Origin: Nitrobacter sp051535215
GTDB lineage: Bacteria > Pseudomonadota > Alphaproteobacteria > Rhizobiales > Xanthobacteraceae
Length of the DNA: 64,000 nucleotides
NCBI RefSeq assembly: GCF_051535215.1
Contig: NZ_JBPPLY010000002.1
Span: 124,001-188,000, forward strand
Reading direction: 5' to 3'
A program made the translations under genes and the position numbers. The notes under the pieces are model-generated. The model saw only the letters and a list, made by a program, of their open reading frames with translations, ran no database searches and was not told the DNA's origin. Shown piece after piece: positions 56,290-64,000 of the stretch. Each line of letters starts with the position of its first letter. Position 1 is the first letter of the stretch.

Positions 56290-56505
56290 ATGAGCGACGA
56301 AGATGAACAGCAGATAAGGGAGATATTGTCGCGGTTCAGCGACGGTCCTGAAAGCAAGGAGACGACGGTTCGACAGGTCAAGAACACTCTCGAAGCCTAC
56401 CTTGAGAATGGGCCGGGAACGCGCGAGGAGCGGCAGAAGGTCGTGCTCGGGAAGCTTCGCGAAATAGATGCGTCGTTCAAGAACCTTCGGAGCAAACCGA
56501 ACTGA
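56290..56505 (+). CDS. Small hypothetical protein
   Basis: 71 residues from ATG 56290, all soluble and charged (DEDEQQIREILSRFSD, TVRQVKNTLEAYLENGPGTREERQKVVLGKLREIDASFKNL), likely helical. There is no known motif. The coherent amphipathic pattern supports a real gene. Confidence 0.5.
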   Translation: MSDEDEQQIREILSRFSDGPESKETTVRQVKNTLEAYLENGPGTREERQKVVLGKLREIDASFKNLRSKPN

Positions 56506-56529
56506 CGCGCTCTATCAGGAGACGCCACG

Positions 56530-56775
56530 ATGGGCTGGCGCTCGCAAGCTTACGAACTGACGAAGGAACGCGACTTCAATGGCTTACCGGGGCGTGATCG
56601 GAAGATCATTCAACGCGCCGGGTGGGTTTGCGGCGCAAGCGATCATATTCGCCTGTATCGTAGCCGGGCCGCGAGCTTATTTCGAGTTCGCCCCAATAGA
56701 TCTTACACGGCTGTCTCGAACATTAGGAAGCAGAAGTCCCAAGCCCAGCGGCGGATGATCGGCAATATCCGGTGA
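56530..56775 (+). CDS. Doubtful small hypothetical protein
   Basis: 81 residues with an AGGAG-like site before ATG 56530. The N-terminus MGWRSQAYELTKERDFNGLP resembles the start of short uncharacterised proteins of Bradyrhizobium, but after about 30 residues the sequence loses character, so this may be a decayed gene. Confidence 0.35.
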   Translation: MGWRSQAYELTKERDFNGLPGRDRKIIQRAGWVCGASDHIRLYRSRAASLFRVRPNRSYTAVSNIRKQKSQAQRRMIGNIR

Positions 56776-57113
56776 ATCCACGGCAACATTGCTCGAAACA
56801 CTTGGAGACGAGGCCACGACGTCCCGCATGTCAGGCTGCGCCGAACGCGGGATAGAGGGTGCGCAAACCAGGCCGTCATCCGCCGGCTGGTTGAATTAGG
56901 GCTGAAGCGGAAATAGCCGAAAGCGTCGCTCGGCGCGGCAATTTCAGTAGTTGTAGAAAGCCTCTCCCGCCAATCGGCGCTGCGCGGCTGATTCGTGGTC
57001 ACCGGCTTTCTTACGAAGCGCGTCTCTCGCTTTTCCTACCGGAAGCTTATTGACCTTCTCCGTATCAATGTCCGCAAAGCAGCGGTTTTCCGGCGCCATC
57101 GAATGTTGGGTTC
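56776..57113. other. Gene-poor stretch with traces of decayed coding sequence
   Basis: Short runs that look coding appear in more than one frame (for example CANQAVIRRLVELGLKRK before a TAG near 56920), but none has a start or continuous length. Probably remnants. Confidence 0.35.
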
Positions 57114-57278
57114 ATGACACATCCGTTGCAAACGATGTCGCACGACTATGACAATGGCGAATGCCCGATCTGCAGCGGAGACGGCTACACGTTACCGGCC
57201 GGAACGTGCATGAGTTGGCGTCTGACGCCGTGCGTCACGGTAACTAAAGACGACCCTCATGAAAGGAGGCTGCGATGA
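57114..57278 (+). CDS. Small Cys-containing (zinc-finger-like) protein
   Basis: 54 residues from ATG 57114: a short lead, then YDNGECPICSGDGYTLPAGTC and SWRLTPCVTV. CPIC plus two later cysteines could bind zinc. Its TGA (57276-57278) overlaps the ATG of the next gene (57275) as ATGA, a strong sign of translational coupling and hence of a real gene. It is below common length cut-offs. Function unknown. Confidence 0.55.
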   Translation: MTHPLQTMSHDYDNGECPICSGDGYTLPAGTCMSWRLTPCVTVTKDDPHERRLR

Positions 57279-57502
57279 AGAAACTGGTGTCGATCGATGA
57301 GCGGACCGAAGGAAAAGATCGCGGGGCGTTCGTCCTACATTGGGTAGAAAACACCGTAGAATACAGCATCGTCACCAATCGGGACGGCACTACATCTCGG
57401 ATCGCGAAACCGGCCATTCAACAGAGTGAGACAGAACTTCCTTTTTCCGATAAGCACCAGCGCCGCACAATAGAAGCCGAGCTACAACAAGCGCATTGCT
57501 AG
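57275..57502 (+). CDS. Small hypothetical protein coupled to the Cys-containing gene
   Basis: 75 residues. GAAAGGAGG ends five bases before ATG 57275, a near-perfect ribosome site. The sequence (KKLVSIDERTEGKDRGAFVLHWVENTVEYSIVTN and TTSRIAKPAIQQ) suggests a small beta-rich soluble domain. It overlaps the gene upstream by ATGA. No family recognised. Confidence 0.55.
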   Translation: MKKLVSIDERTEGKDRGAFVLHWVENTVEYSIVTNRDGTTSRIAKPAIQQSETELPFSDKHQRRTIEAELQQAHC

Positions 57503-57684
57503 ATTCTCCCCGCTGGCCGCCGTCCAAACTGGTTCATATCCACCGGCTCACGTAGCTGCGGCATTCCGTTCCGCCGATCCGGATGAATAAACGGAGTCAC
57601 GTCTAGCTGGACGGCGAACTCATAAACGCGGTCGGCCATTTTCAAGGCGAATGCTGAGTACAAACTACGTGTATGGTCAGTCAC
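57499..57684 (-). CDS. Possible small hypothetical protein
   Basis: 61 residues on the minus strand (MTDHTRSLYSAFALKMADRVYEFAVQLDVTPFIH...). Its stop shares CTAG with the convergent gene. The perfect 11-bp palindrome at 57680-57705 overlaps its start. Weak coding evidence; it may be chance. Confidence 0.3.
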   Translation of the reverse strand: MTDHTRSLYSAFALKMADRVYEFAVQLDVTPFIHPDRRNGMPQLREPVDMNQFGRRPAGRI

Positions 57685-57705
57685 ATCGTCGTGTGACGAT
57701 GTGAC
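57680..57705. promoter_or_regulatory. Perfect 11-bp inverted repeat
   Basis: GTCACATCGTC (57680-57690), loop GTGT, GACGATGTGAC (57695-57705). There is no T run on either side, so an operator is more likely than a terminator. It stands over the start of the possible minus-strand gene and after the coupled pair. Confidence 0.45.
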
Positions 57706-57901
57706 CTAACGTGTCTGAAGTTTAATCCGCTCGACTCATCATCGTCAGAGTTCCGCAGTACGGCTGTCGCCGACTCTTGGTACAGCCACGCCAAAATTGA
57801 GACTGTGCGGTATGTTTGATGCAGAGCTAGTTACGATCATGAGGGGCGCGCTTGCATAGGCCGAATTGGAAGTCTGCCCCGATTCATCAACACAAGTGCT
57901 A
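57706..57901. other. Short gene-free stretch
   Basis: About 200 bp between the palindrome and the next possible gene; nothing recognised apart from a likely promoter zone near 57820-57860. Confidence 0.35.
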
Positions 57902-58078
57902 ATGGCCGAACGGATTCTTCAATCCGCCGCGAAAGGCACCCGCTCGCAGGAGGCGTTTCGTATCATCGCGACCGAAGCCGCCGCAGAAAGCGAACGTCTA
58001 GGACTTCTCACCCCACCTCATTCGCGACACGCGGAACAAGGCCTCGTTGACCATGAGGACGAGAAGGAGTTTTGGTGA
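57902..58078 (+). CDS. Small hypothetical protein
   Basis: 58 residues from ATG 57902 (MAERILQSAAKGTRSQEAFRIIATEAAAESERLGLL), amphipathic helical, with a charged tail. A TTG at 57866 is an alternative start. The helix pattern looks genuine but no family is recognised. Confidence 0.4.
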   Translation: MAERILQSAAKGTRSQEAFRIIATEAAAESERLGLLTPPHSRHAEQGLVDHEDEKEFW

Positions 58079-58573
58079 TCGCACGTGTCCGCAGCGCTTC
58101 TCGTGTCGTGGACTCAATCGGCCTCAGCAGCTTCGTCCGTCGACTTAACGCCTCATACCACGACGCGCTCAATTCCTTCCAAACCTTCGCCCTGCTCTTC
58201 GCACGCACTGAGCGACATATCGGCGCTGTGGCTTGCAGTCGTACCGGCGATCCGGCAGAGGTGATTTTAAGGATGCTGTTGTGTTGCGGTCGTTCGGCGT
58301 AGTGCCGAGCGATCTATCGGAGCTCTGACCGGCGAGCAAATAAAAACCGCGCCATTCACCCGATCGATCCGTAGCACGGACACTGCCCCCGATATCCGGC
58401 TACGATATCATCCAAGCTAGACATTTCTAACGTTCTTTGGGTGTCCTCCTAGGACCATGAGCAAGCAAGTGATCGAATACAGAAATGCATCCACGCGAGC
58501 GCGATCCAGATGGCCGGATAAAGATCGCACTTCGATCCAACGCAGACATGCGATGAGAACCGACGCCCGTAAA
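58079..58573. other. Gene-poor stretch, about 500 bp
   Basis: Short frames exist on both strands but lack motifs, ribosome sites or hydrophobic patterning. Base composition becomes more AT-rich towards 58,500. Confidence 0.35.
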
Positions 58574-58852
58574 TTAAAAGCGCAAAATACAAAAATCCAA
58601 GATGCAGAGGGCACAGTTGGACCAACCAGCCCTGACAAAGCGCACTTTGTCTCCCACATTAAAGATTCTCATAGACGATAAAGTCGCCAAAACCGTTACA
58701 AGAAATGAAATTAAAGCGATCGATGCAATAATGAGAAAGTGATCAGAAGACGCCTCACGAATTTCGAAGACTGAAATGTAGACGAGCGTCGCAGTCGGAC
58801 TCAAAAATACGAGCAAAAATAGAACAAGTCTCTGCCCCTGGTTCATCGACAA
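58574..58852 (-). CDS. Small two-helix membrane protein in AT-rich DNA
   Basis: 92 residues. Two clear hydrophobic helices: RLVLFLLVFLSPTATLVYISVF and FLIIASIALISFLVTVLATL, followed by a short tail with two cysteines. GGCGGG precedes the start. Codon use is more AT-rich than in the core genes, which suggests transfer. Family unknown. Confidence 0.5.
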   Translation of the reverse strand: MSMNQGQRLVLFLLVFLSPTATLVYISVFEIREASSDHFLIIASIALISFLVTVLATLSSMRIFNVGDKVRFVRAGWSNCALCILDFCILRF

Positions 58853-58895
58853 CCCGCCTTGGCGAACTGGTCGGGGTCCCTAGAGCATTTGGGGG

Positions 58896-59066
58896 TCATC
58901 GGCGGGTATCTTCACAAACATAGCCGTAACCGAAAAGCGATAGAGAGCATCGAAGGTCACCGACCTGCAACACGCCGTGATTCCGGTTAGGCGGCACAAA
59001 CTGCCCGATCAAATTAAGTACGATAAAAATCCCGACAACAATGCAAAGCTCTTTTAAGGCGTCCAT
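58896..59066 (-). CDS. Small membrane or exported protein in AT-rich DNA
   Basis: 56 residues from ATG 59066: MDALKELCIVVGIFIVLNLIGQFVPPN is a membrane helix or uncleaved signal, followed by a short tail with two cysteines (GDLRCSLSLFGYGYVCED) that could form a disulfide. It lies 43 bp upstream of the other small membrane gene on the same strand. ATG 59081 is an alternative. Confidence 0.45.
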   Translation of the reverse strand: MDALKELCIVVGIFIVLNLIGQFVPPNRNHGVLQVGDLRCSLSLFGYGYVCEDTRR

Positions 59067-59175
59067 TCTGACAATATGCACTGCGGGCCGCTTGTTTTCC
59101 GGAAGTCTGTCACTACCGGCCTTTGAACCGAAGGTTTGATCTTCATACTAACATAACAGTTAGCCGTGTGGAGGA

Positions 59176-59526
59176 ATGATCATGCTGATTCAAAAGAGCT
59201 TAAAATTAGCTGCTCTCCTTTCCTTCGTTGTTGCTATGCCTCAGCTTGCGTATGCACTGCCGAAACAAGGAACCGGAAAATGCACTTGCATGTGCATTGC
59301 GCCAAGTGGCGTGAATGGCGGGTCGCTTGTGAGTATCAATACCTACAATTCTCAAGGCTATTCGTGCGGCGCATTCGAGGGCAAAACTTGTAACTTGGAT
59401 AATCCTTATACGGGCGGGGTTTCCACCGGCTCTTTGATCGGTTGCGGAAGCGCAACGAAAAATTTTGGGCGTCCGTCGATTCTCGTCTCGCCTTGGGTAG
59501 GAGTGGAGAAGTTGCAGCGACGCTGA
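59176..59526 (+). CDS. Secreted cysteine-rich protein
   Basis: 116 residues. A signal peptide (MIMLIQKSLKLAALLSFVVAMPQLAYA) is followed by a mature chain with clustered cysteines (GKCTCMCIAPSG, GYSCGAFEGKTCNLDNP, SLIGCGSA). The even cysteine content suggests a disulfide-bonded periplasmic or secreted domain. GGAGGAATG precedes the start. AT-rich codons set it apart from the core genes. No family recognised. Confidence 0.6.
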   Translation: MIMLIQKSLKLAALLSFVVAMPQLAYALPKQGTGKCTCMCIAPSGVNGGSLVSINTYNSQGYSCGAFEGKTCNLDNPYTGGVSTGSLIGCGSATKNFGRPSILVSPWVGVEKLQRR

Positions 59527-60120
59527 TGGGACGTCTGGCGCTGTTGCAGCGCGTATCCCTCTGCAAACCCGAACCATTCGATCATCGTACGCCGGATCGA
59601 TCTTAACTTTCGACGGTGAAATCGGCGCCAACGTGGCTTGTGCCAACCAGCTCCCAATTGTTGAGCGCATTCGTCACCGCGCGGCAACTTCCCGCGCCAG
59701 TGAGTTCGTTTGGCTCACGGCGCGGCCGGCTTCTTGGTTCCGCTGGGCTTACGCCGGTGCGGCTGTCCGATTTCGGCGAACGGATTCGGCAGCATGGTTT
59801 CCTTATCGACCGGTTGAGACGCGGAAATATGACTGCGGCCGGCCCGCGATTGGCGGCGGCGCCGCCATCCGATCCGCTAGGTCTTTCCTGATGCGAGGCA
59901 TCGCGGTGCTCCGCATGCGACGCAGAAATGTAATGCTCGCGCCGGCACACAAGAAAGCCCACAGCGGCCCTCACAAGGGGGGCACACGATCGAAGGGCGC
60001 AATATAGCCTGCAGGAATAGAGAAATTATAACTTGGCTTCTGAACGCCAGCTACTTCATTCGACTTGGTCGCATTGGGGTGATCCGCCTGCCGCGTATCA
60101 CTCCGTGAGCGCAGCGATAG
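59527..60120. other. Gene-poor stretch, about 590 bp
   Basis: This separates the secreted Cys-rich gene from the methyltransferase. Frames of 90-125 residues exist on both strands but are mutually overlapping, rich in Arg/Ser/Pro and without motifs, as expected of GC-rich noise. Confidence 0.4.
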
Positions 60121-60807
60121 TCAGATACGAACCGACATTTCGAGACCTCCGTCGAATGGAAGCGTCATGGTTCTGAAGCCATGGGCCGGCTTCTCGATGA
60201 CAGAAAAATAATCTGCATATTCGGCGCGCAAACGTCCGGTGTTGTCGCAGATCACGATCGCGCCTGGCCGCAGATGTGACATCACCAGCTCAAGCGCGGG
60301 CCGCGCCATCGGAATCCAGATGTCCACCAGCATGAAGTCGATACTTGTCTCGATTCGCTTGAGGGTCTCGCGAAGATCACCTTCCCGCAGTTCGATCAGG
60401 CCATCCAATCCGGCATCTGCGAAGTTTTTACGTGCCGCGTCTGCCTTCGACCGTTCGTATTCCGTGCCTATCACAAGCCCTTCACCACCATTGGTCCGGA
60501 TATTGTCGCGGACAGCGGCCGCGAGATAAAGCGTCGAAACTCCGTAGGAGGTTCCGATCTCGACGATGCGGCGGGCGTTTGTCGCACGACAAAGCTGGTA
60601 GCAGAACTCTGCCTTCTCGCGATCGAGCGCGACGAGTTTGTCGCTCAGGAATTTCTTGACGTGAGGATCGTTTTCCGGGGAAAGCGGTGCTTCGGGCCGG
60701 TGATGCTCCTGATAAAATGCGAACAACGCCTCATTCTGAGAATCGCTCATGGCGTGTAAAGCAGAGAGCTGCCGCTCAAGCTCAGGATCCTGCAACACAC
60801 TCATCAA
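60121..60807 (-). CDS. SAM-dependent O-methyltransferase
   Basis: 228 residues of the class I, catechol/caffeoyl-CoA O-methyltransferase type. The SAM-binding motif is RRIVEIGTSYGVSTLYLAAAV; then GTEYERSKADAARKNFADAGL, ELREGDLRETLKRI, DFMLVDIWIPMARPALELV and GAIVICDNTGRL. The usual metal-binding pattern is only partly kept. Cytoplasmic; substrate unknown. It is divergent from the fecI-like gene across a 134-bp gap that contains an ICE box. The start could be ATG 60804. Confidence 0.85.
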   Translation of the reverse strand: MMSVLQDPELERQLSALHAMSDSQNEALFAFYQEHHRPEAPLSPENDPHVKKFLSDKLVALDREKAEFCYQLCRATNARRIVEIGTSYGVSTLYLAAAVRDNIRTNGGEGLVIGTEYERSKADAARKNFADAGLDGLIELREGDLRETLKRIETSIDFMLVDIWIPMARPALELVMSHLRPGAIVICDNTGRLRAEYADYFSVIEKPAHGFRTMTLPFDGGLEMSVRI

Positions 60808-60869
60808 GAACCCCCATAGCGATCGTCAAGATTGTAAGACAGTGATCGCCCCGCTCGCGGATCTCGCCG

Positions 60870-60886
60870 CTTAGAAAGGCTCTAAG
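60870..60886. promoter_or_regulatory. ICE (Irr) box before the fecI-like gene
   Basis: CTTAGA (60870-60875), AAGGC, TCTAAG (60881-60886): a perfect 6-bp inverted repeat that keeps the TTAGA-N5-TCTAA core of the rhizobial iron-control element bound by Irr. It is 56 bp before ATG 60942 and 63 bp from the divergent methyltransferase. Confidence 0.6.
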
Positions 60887-60941
60887 CCGGTACCGGTTGC
60901 TACGCTTTCCGCTTCCGCCTAAGCGAAATGAAATATTTGAT

Positions 60942-61499
60942 ATGGGGCGGTTGCAAGCCTTTCAGTTTACTTTCTGCACGGAGCGGCTCGTGTCAGCTTG
61001 GGATTTGCAGGATTTGTTCCGGCGCTTTGGCGCGGACCTTTTGCGACAGGCTTCCAAAAAGGTCCAGTCCTCGGACATTGCCGCGGACATCATTCAGGAT
61101 ACCTTCGTGCGGCTGATGACTTCGTCTCCTTCGGCCGAGCTCGTCGAAAATCAGAAAGGCTATCTCTACCGGGTCGTTGATAATCTGGCTATCGACTATC
61201 TGCGCCGTCGGTCGCTGCAATCGAACCGCTTCGTCAGTCTCGATGTCGCACAAAACACGCCCGACAGCCTGCCCGACGCTGAAACTGTGTTGGCTTACAG
61301 GCAGGCCATCCGGACGCTCGCCGACGCAATCGATGAATTGCCGCCGCGTTGCCGGAAGGTATTCCTTCTGAACCGGTTCGACGGGTTGAACTATCGCGAA
61401 ATCGCGGATCAACTGCGGATTTCCACCAGCATGGTCGAGAAGCATATGATGAAGGCGATCGGCCACTGCCGCAACCGGCTGGACGGACTGATCGATTGA
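60942..61499 (+). CDS. fecI: FecI-like ECF sigma factor
   Basis: 185 residues from ATG 60942. Region 2 is in LFRRFGADLLRQASKKVQSSDIAADIIQDTFVRLM and YLYRVVDNLAIDYLRRRS; region 4 in LADAIDELPPRCRKVFLLNRFDGLNYREIADQLRISTSMVEKHMMKAIGHCRNRL, the FecI type. Together with the FecR-like gene and the TonB receptor downstream it forms a cell-surface signalling system for siderophore uptake. An ICE box just upstream suggests iron control. A GTG at 60990 or ATG 60897 are alternative starts. Confidence 0.9.
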   Translation: MGRLQAFQFTFCTERLVSAWDLQDLFRRFGADLLRQASKKVQSSDIAADIIQDTFVRLMTSSPSAELVENQKGYLYRVVDNLAIDYLRRRSLQSNRFVSLDVAQNTPDSLPDAETVLAYRQAIRTLADAIDELPPRCRKVFLLNRFDGLNYREIADQLRISTSMVEKHMMKAIGHCRNRLDGLID

Positions 61500-61603
61500 A
61501 TTTATTCCAAGGCGCGAGGTGAGGCATCGAGGCTCTGCGACGTCTCTGGATTCGAAGGGCGTGCGATGATCTCCTCTTCAGCCCTTATGGACACCCGGTT
61601 TGA

Positions 61604-62542
61604 ATGTCAAAACGCTCCGAACCGCAATCGCCACCGACGGCGCGCGATCAGGCGCTGGCCTGGTTTGTCCGGCTGAATTCCGGCGATGCGACCACCGAGG
61701 AGCGGGTTGCGTTCCGACACTGGCAGGCCGCCGATCCGGCGCATCAGGCCGAGTTCGAGAAACTTGCGGCCATGTGGGGCCGGCTTGAGGCGGTGGAAGA
61801 TCCGCGGCGGGTATCGCGGCGCCGAGCGCTGAAGACGGGCGGGTCCGCGATCGGCGTGGCGGCCATACTTGGTGCGGGCTACCGGGCCGGCGTCTGGGAT
61901 TGGCTCACGGGCGGCATCACCACTGAGATAGGTGAAATCCGCACCGTTACGCTACCCGACAGTTCCCAGGCCGAGCTCGACGCAGACACGGCCCTTTCGG
62001 TGAATTTTGCCGAAAGGGAACGCCGGGTCCAGTTGCAACGGGGCAGGGCTTTGTTCAAGGTCTCCGCCGCTGACGATCGCCCGTTCTCGGTGGTCGCCCG
62101 CAACGGCGTCACGACTGCGCTCGGAACGCAGTTCGTCGTCCATTGTGCAAATGACGGCGTAGTCGTGACCGTGCTTGAACATGCTGTCACAGTGCGCATG
62201 GACGGCGGCTCTGGCGGTACGCAGGCCACGCTCGGGGCCGGCGAGCAGATTGCCTATGACGACCGCAGGCTTGGCAGCATGAAGCCGGCCGGCCAGACCG
62301 AGGTCGCCTGGCGTAGCGGCAAGCTGATCTTCGAGGATGAATCATTGATCAGCGTCATCAGCGACCTCAACCGTTACAGGGCAGGACGCATCGTCCTGTT
62401 TGGCGACGGGCTCGGTGCGCTGCGGGTGAGCGGCATTTTCAATGTCCGAAATCCCGGTGGGGTATTGGACGCGATTGCTCGCACCCTGCCGGTCACGATG
62501 ACCAGCATTACGCCCTATCTCGTTCTTATTCGTCCGGCCTGA
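61604..62542 (+). CDS. fecR: FecR-like sigma regulator
   Basis: 312 residues. The N-terminal DUF4880 part (ARDQALAWFVRLNSGDATTEERVAFRHWQAADPAHQAEFEKL) is the cytoplasmic anti-sigma segment. A single membrane helix lies at about 75-95 (GSAIGVAAILGAGYRAGVWDWL). The periplasmic FecR domain follows (TLPDSSQAELDADTALSVNFAERERRVQLQRGRALFKV, TALGTQFVVH, WRSGKLIFEDESLISVISDLNRY). It relays occupancy of the receptor's N-terminal domain to FecI. Confidence 0.92.
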   Translation: MSKRSEPQSPPTARDQALAWFVRLNSGDATTEERVAFRHWQAADPAHQAEFEKLAAMWGRLEAVEDPRRVSRRRALKTGGSAIGVAAILGAGYRAGVWDWLTGGITTEIGEIRTVTLPDSSQAELDADTALSVNFAERERRVQLQRGRALFKVSAADDRPFSVVARNGVTTALGTQFVVHCANDGVVVTVLEHAVTVRMDGGSGGTQATLGAGEQIAYDDRRLGSMKPAGQTEVAWRSGKLIFEDESLISVISDLNRYRAGRIVLFGDGLGALRVSGIFNVRNPGGVLDAIARTLPVTMTSITPYLVLIRPA

Positions 62543-62673
62543 GCATTTCCGCTAAGTGGAATCCGGCTAGCCCTGAGAAAATGTACTTGATCAATAATTT
62601 GCACCTATCCCCATCGCAGAACCGCCATCTACTTTTGCGGGTACGCGCCAGGGCGCACGCTCCGCTCAAAATC

Positions 62674-62699
62674 CAAGCACATCTTGCAAGCACATCTTG
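62674..62699 (+). repeat. Tandem 13-bp duplication before the receptor gene
   Basis: CAAGCACATCTTG occurs twice head to tail (62674-62686 and 62687-62699), about 75 bp before the receptor start. It may be a simple slippage duplication in the promoter zone. Confidence 0.8.
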
Positions 62700-62774
62700 A
62701 AAGAGTTCTAGCTGAGGTGAGGTAAGCGCCATCGGCCTTCGTCTTGGACAAGCAGGGAGTCATCGGTTCATCCG

Positions 62775-64000
62775 ATGGCTCGATTCGAAGGGACGAGGGC
62801 GAGTTACATGGGATCGAGAAACGGCGCGTTGGGCGCGGCCGCGTTGATTGTTGCAGCCATAACAGGCGAATGTGCCCTGGCGCAGGCGCCGCAGCGGGTT
62901 ACGGCAAATCCCGGAGCAGCGGATCATGCTGTGATCCGGTTCTCCATTCCCGCGCAACCGCTGGCGCCGGCCTTGGCCTCGTTCGGGAATGCCGCCGATC
63001 TTCAGGTACTCTATACCGCTGACGTTGCCCGGAACATGCGCACGAACGGTGTGCAGGGAGCGTTCTCCAAGGGAGAAGCATTGAGGCGGCTTCTTGCCGG
63101 GACAGGACTGGTCTATCGATTTACCAATGCCAGCACGGTCACGATAGAACGGACCGGATCGACGCGCACGGCGGCTGCCTCTGTTCCCGGTGCCATCCCG
63201 CTCGACACAATCGAGATCGAAGGCGGACAGCAGGCATTTGGTCCCGTCCATGGTTACGTGGCCGAGAACAGCAGCAGTGCCACCAAAATGAACACGCCGA
63301 TCATTAGCACGCCGGCCTCTGTTTCCGTCGTCACCCGTCAGCAGATCGACGAACAGCAGGTACAAAGCGTGCCGGAAGCTCTGCGCTACTCGGCGGGCGT
63401 ACAGCCGGAATCGCGGGGGGCCATGACGGCGCTGGATTACATCTATGCGCGCGGCTTCCCCGTGAACCAGTACCAGGATGGATTGAGGCTCCAGATGTCG
63501 GGCGGCTACGCGCTGCCGCAGATCGATCCCTACCATCTGGAGCGCATTGAGGTGCTGCGCGGGCCTGCGTCGGTTCTCTATGGACAGGGGGACTTAGGAG
63601 GCACCGTGAACCTCGTCAGCAAGCGTCCGACCGACGTACCCTTCCACGAGGTTCAGCTTCAGTTCGGTAATTACAAACGGGTTCAGACCGCATTCGATTT
63701 TGGCGGGCCGATCGATGCCGGCAAGGAGTGGACCTATCGCGTGAGCGGTATCGGCCATAAGTCCGACACCCAGGTCGACTTCGCCAAAGACGAACGAATT
63801 TCCATCGCGCCCGCGCTCCGCTGGCGGCCGGACGCCGACACTTCGCTGACGCTGCTTGCAAACTATCAGCATGATCCAAATGTCGGTTTCTACAACTGGG
63901 TGCCCGGCTACGGCACGGTGCTTACCAACCCCTTCATGCCGGGCGCGAAGATTCCCACAAGCTTCAATGCGGGGGATCCGGCTTTCGATCGCTATTCGAG
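62775..64000 (+). CDS. TonB-dependent siderophore receptor with N-terminal signalling domain (partial)
   Basis: The frame is open from ATG 62775 to the right edge (408 codons seen). A signal sequence (NGALGAAALIVAAITGECALAQ) is followed by a secretin/TonB N-terminal signalling domain (about 55-125: FSIPAQPLAPALASFGNAADLQVLYTADVA and LRRLLAGTGLVYRF). The plug follows (TPASVSVVTRQQIDEQQVQSVPEALRYSAGVQPE, IYARGFPVNQYQDGLRLQ, IEVLRGPASVLYGQGDLGGTVNLVSKRP), then the first barrel strands. ATG 62808 is an equally good start. It is the transducing receptor of the fecI-fecR system. Confidence 0.93.
   Translation, partial: MARFEGTRASYMGSRNGALGAAALIVAAITGECALAQAPQRVTANPGAADHAVIRFSIPAQPLAPALASFGNAADLQVLYTADVARNMRTNGVQGAFSKGEALRRLLAGTGLVYRFTNASTVTIERTGSTRTAAASVPGAIPLDTIEIEGGQQAFGPVHGYVAENSSSATKMNTPIISTPASVSVVTRQQIDEQQVQSVPEALRYSAGVQPESRGAMTALDYIYARGFPVNQYQDGLRLQMSGGYALPQIDPYHLERIEVLRGPASVLYGQGDLGGTVNLVSKRPTDVPFHEVQLQFGNYKRVQTAFDFGGPIDAGKEWTYRVSGIGHKSDTQVDFAKDERISIAPALRWRPDADTSLTLLANYQHDPNVGFYNWVPGYGTVLTNPFMPGAKIPTSFNAGDPAFDRYS

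Noticed and set aside
58457..58681. 74-codon plus-strand frame
   Set aside because: It overlaps the opposite-strand membrane protein, which shows clear hydrophobic patterning; this frame is Arg/Lys-rich without motifs.
59603..59974. 123-codon minus-strand frame
   Set aside because: Arg/Ser/Pro-rich and overlapping equally long frames on the other strand; no domain or ribosome site.

Overview
The window looks like a chromosomal segment of an alphaproteobacterium of the Bradyrhizobium/Rhodopseudomonas/Afipia group (Nitrobacteraceae, Rhizobiales). The protein families point there, and so do several regulatory signatures: a serC-type RNA leader, a ROSE-like RNA thermometer, a suhB/MmgR-type sRNA, EcfG-type GGAAC-N17-GTT promoters, Irr-type ICE boxes and short palindromic intergenic repeats.

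Bases 1 to about 42,700 are core chromosome. From left to right they hold: a shortened XRE regulator with a strong operator and a SulP anion transporter; aroE; feoA-feoB; an FMN lactate dehydrogenase family enzyme; glmM; a fosmidomycin-resistance type MFS carrier; two small outer-membrane beta-barrel proteins; serC and serA; a serine carboxypeptidase; purA; small envelope proteins; an AraC regulator; msrA-msrB; galU; a lytic transglycosylase; a DUF459 protein; the glutamate synthase genes gltB-gltD with an unlisted 57-residue membrane protein between them; hsp20; hisN with a divergent sRNA; an N-formylglutamate amidohydrolase family gene; cpdR; and tRNA-Val(GAC).

After the tRNA the character changes. 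A broken DUF3489 gene fused to the tail of a serine recombinase sits next to the tRNA and looks like the scar of a mobile cassette. Then comes a sigma-E/ChrR module (44,078-51,235): sigma factor, zinc anti-sigma factor, an FAD oxidoreductase, DUF1365, a cyclopropane-fatty-acid-synthase-like methyltransferase, DUF1295, DUF2177 and a membrane protein. Three sites with the same architecture, TGATCC-N18-TA(A/T), lie in front of three of its transcription units. This resembles the singlet-oxygen responsive membrane-lipid (furan fatty acid) regulon known from Rhodobacter sphaeroides. One gene of the module, a second methyltransferase, appears reduced to its two ends by an in-frame internal deletion.

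From 51,600 to 60,100 the DNA is decayed and accessory: a formate/nitrite-transporter relic, a Tat-exported amidohydrolase with an AraC regulator, a TonB receptor and a PepSY protein both broken, then sparse small genes, some AT-rich, including an unlisted Cys-containing 54-residue ORF coupled by ATGA to its neighbour. The last 3 kb hold an apparently intact fecI-fecR-TonB receptor system with an ICE box, running off the right edge.

Common threads are iron (feoAB, fecIR-receptor, the broken receptor), oxidative and membrane stress (sigma-E/ChrR, msrAB, EcfG targets, hsp20) and several independent in-frame deletions or fusions.
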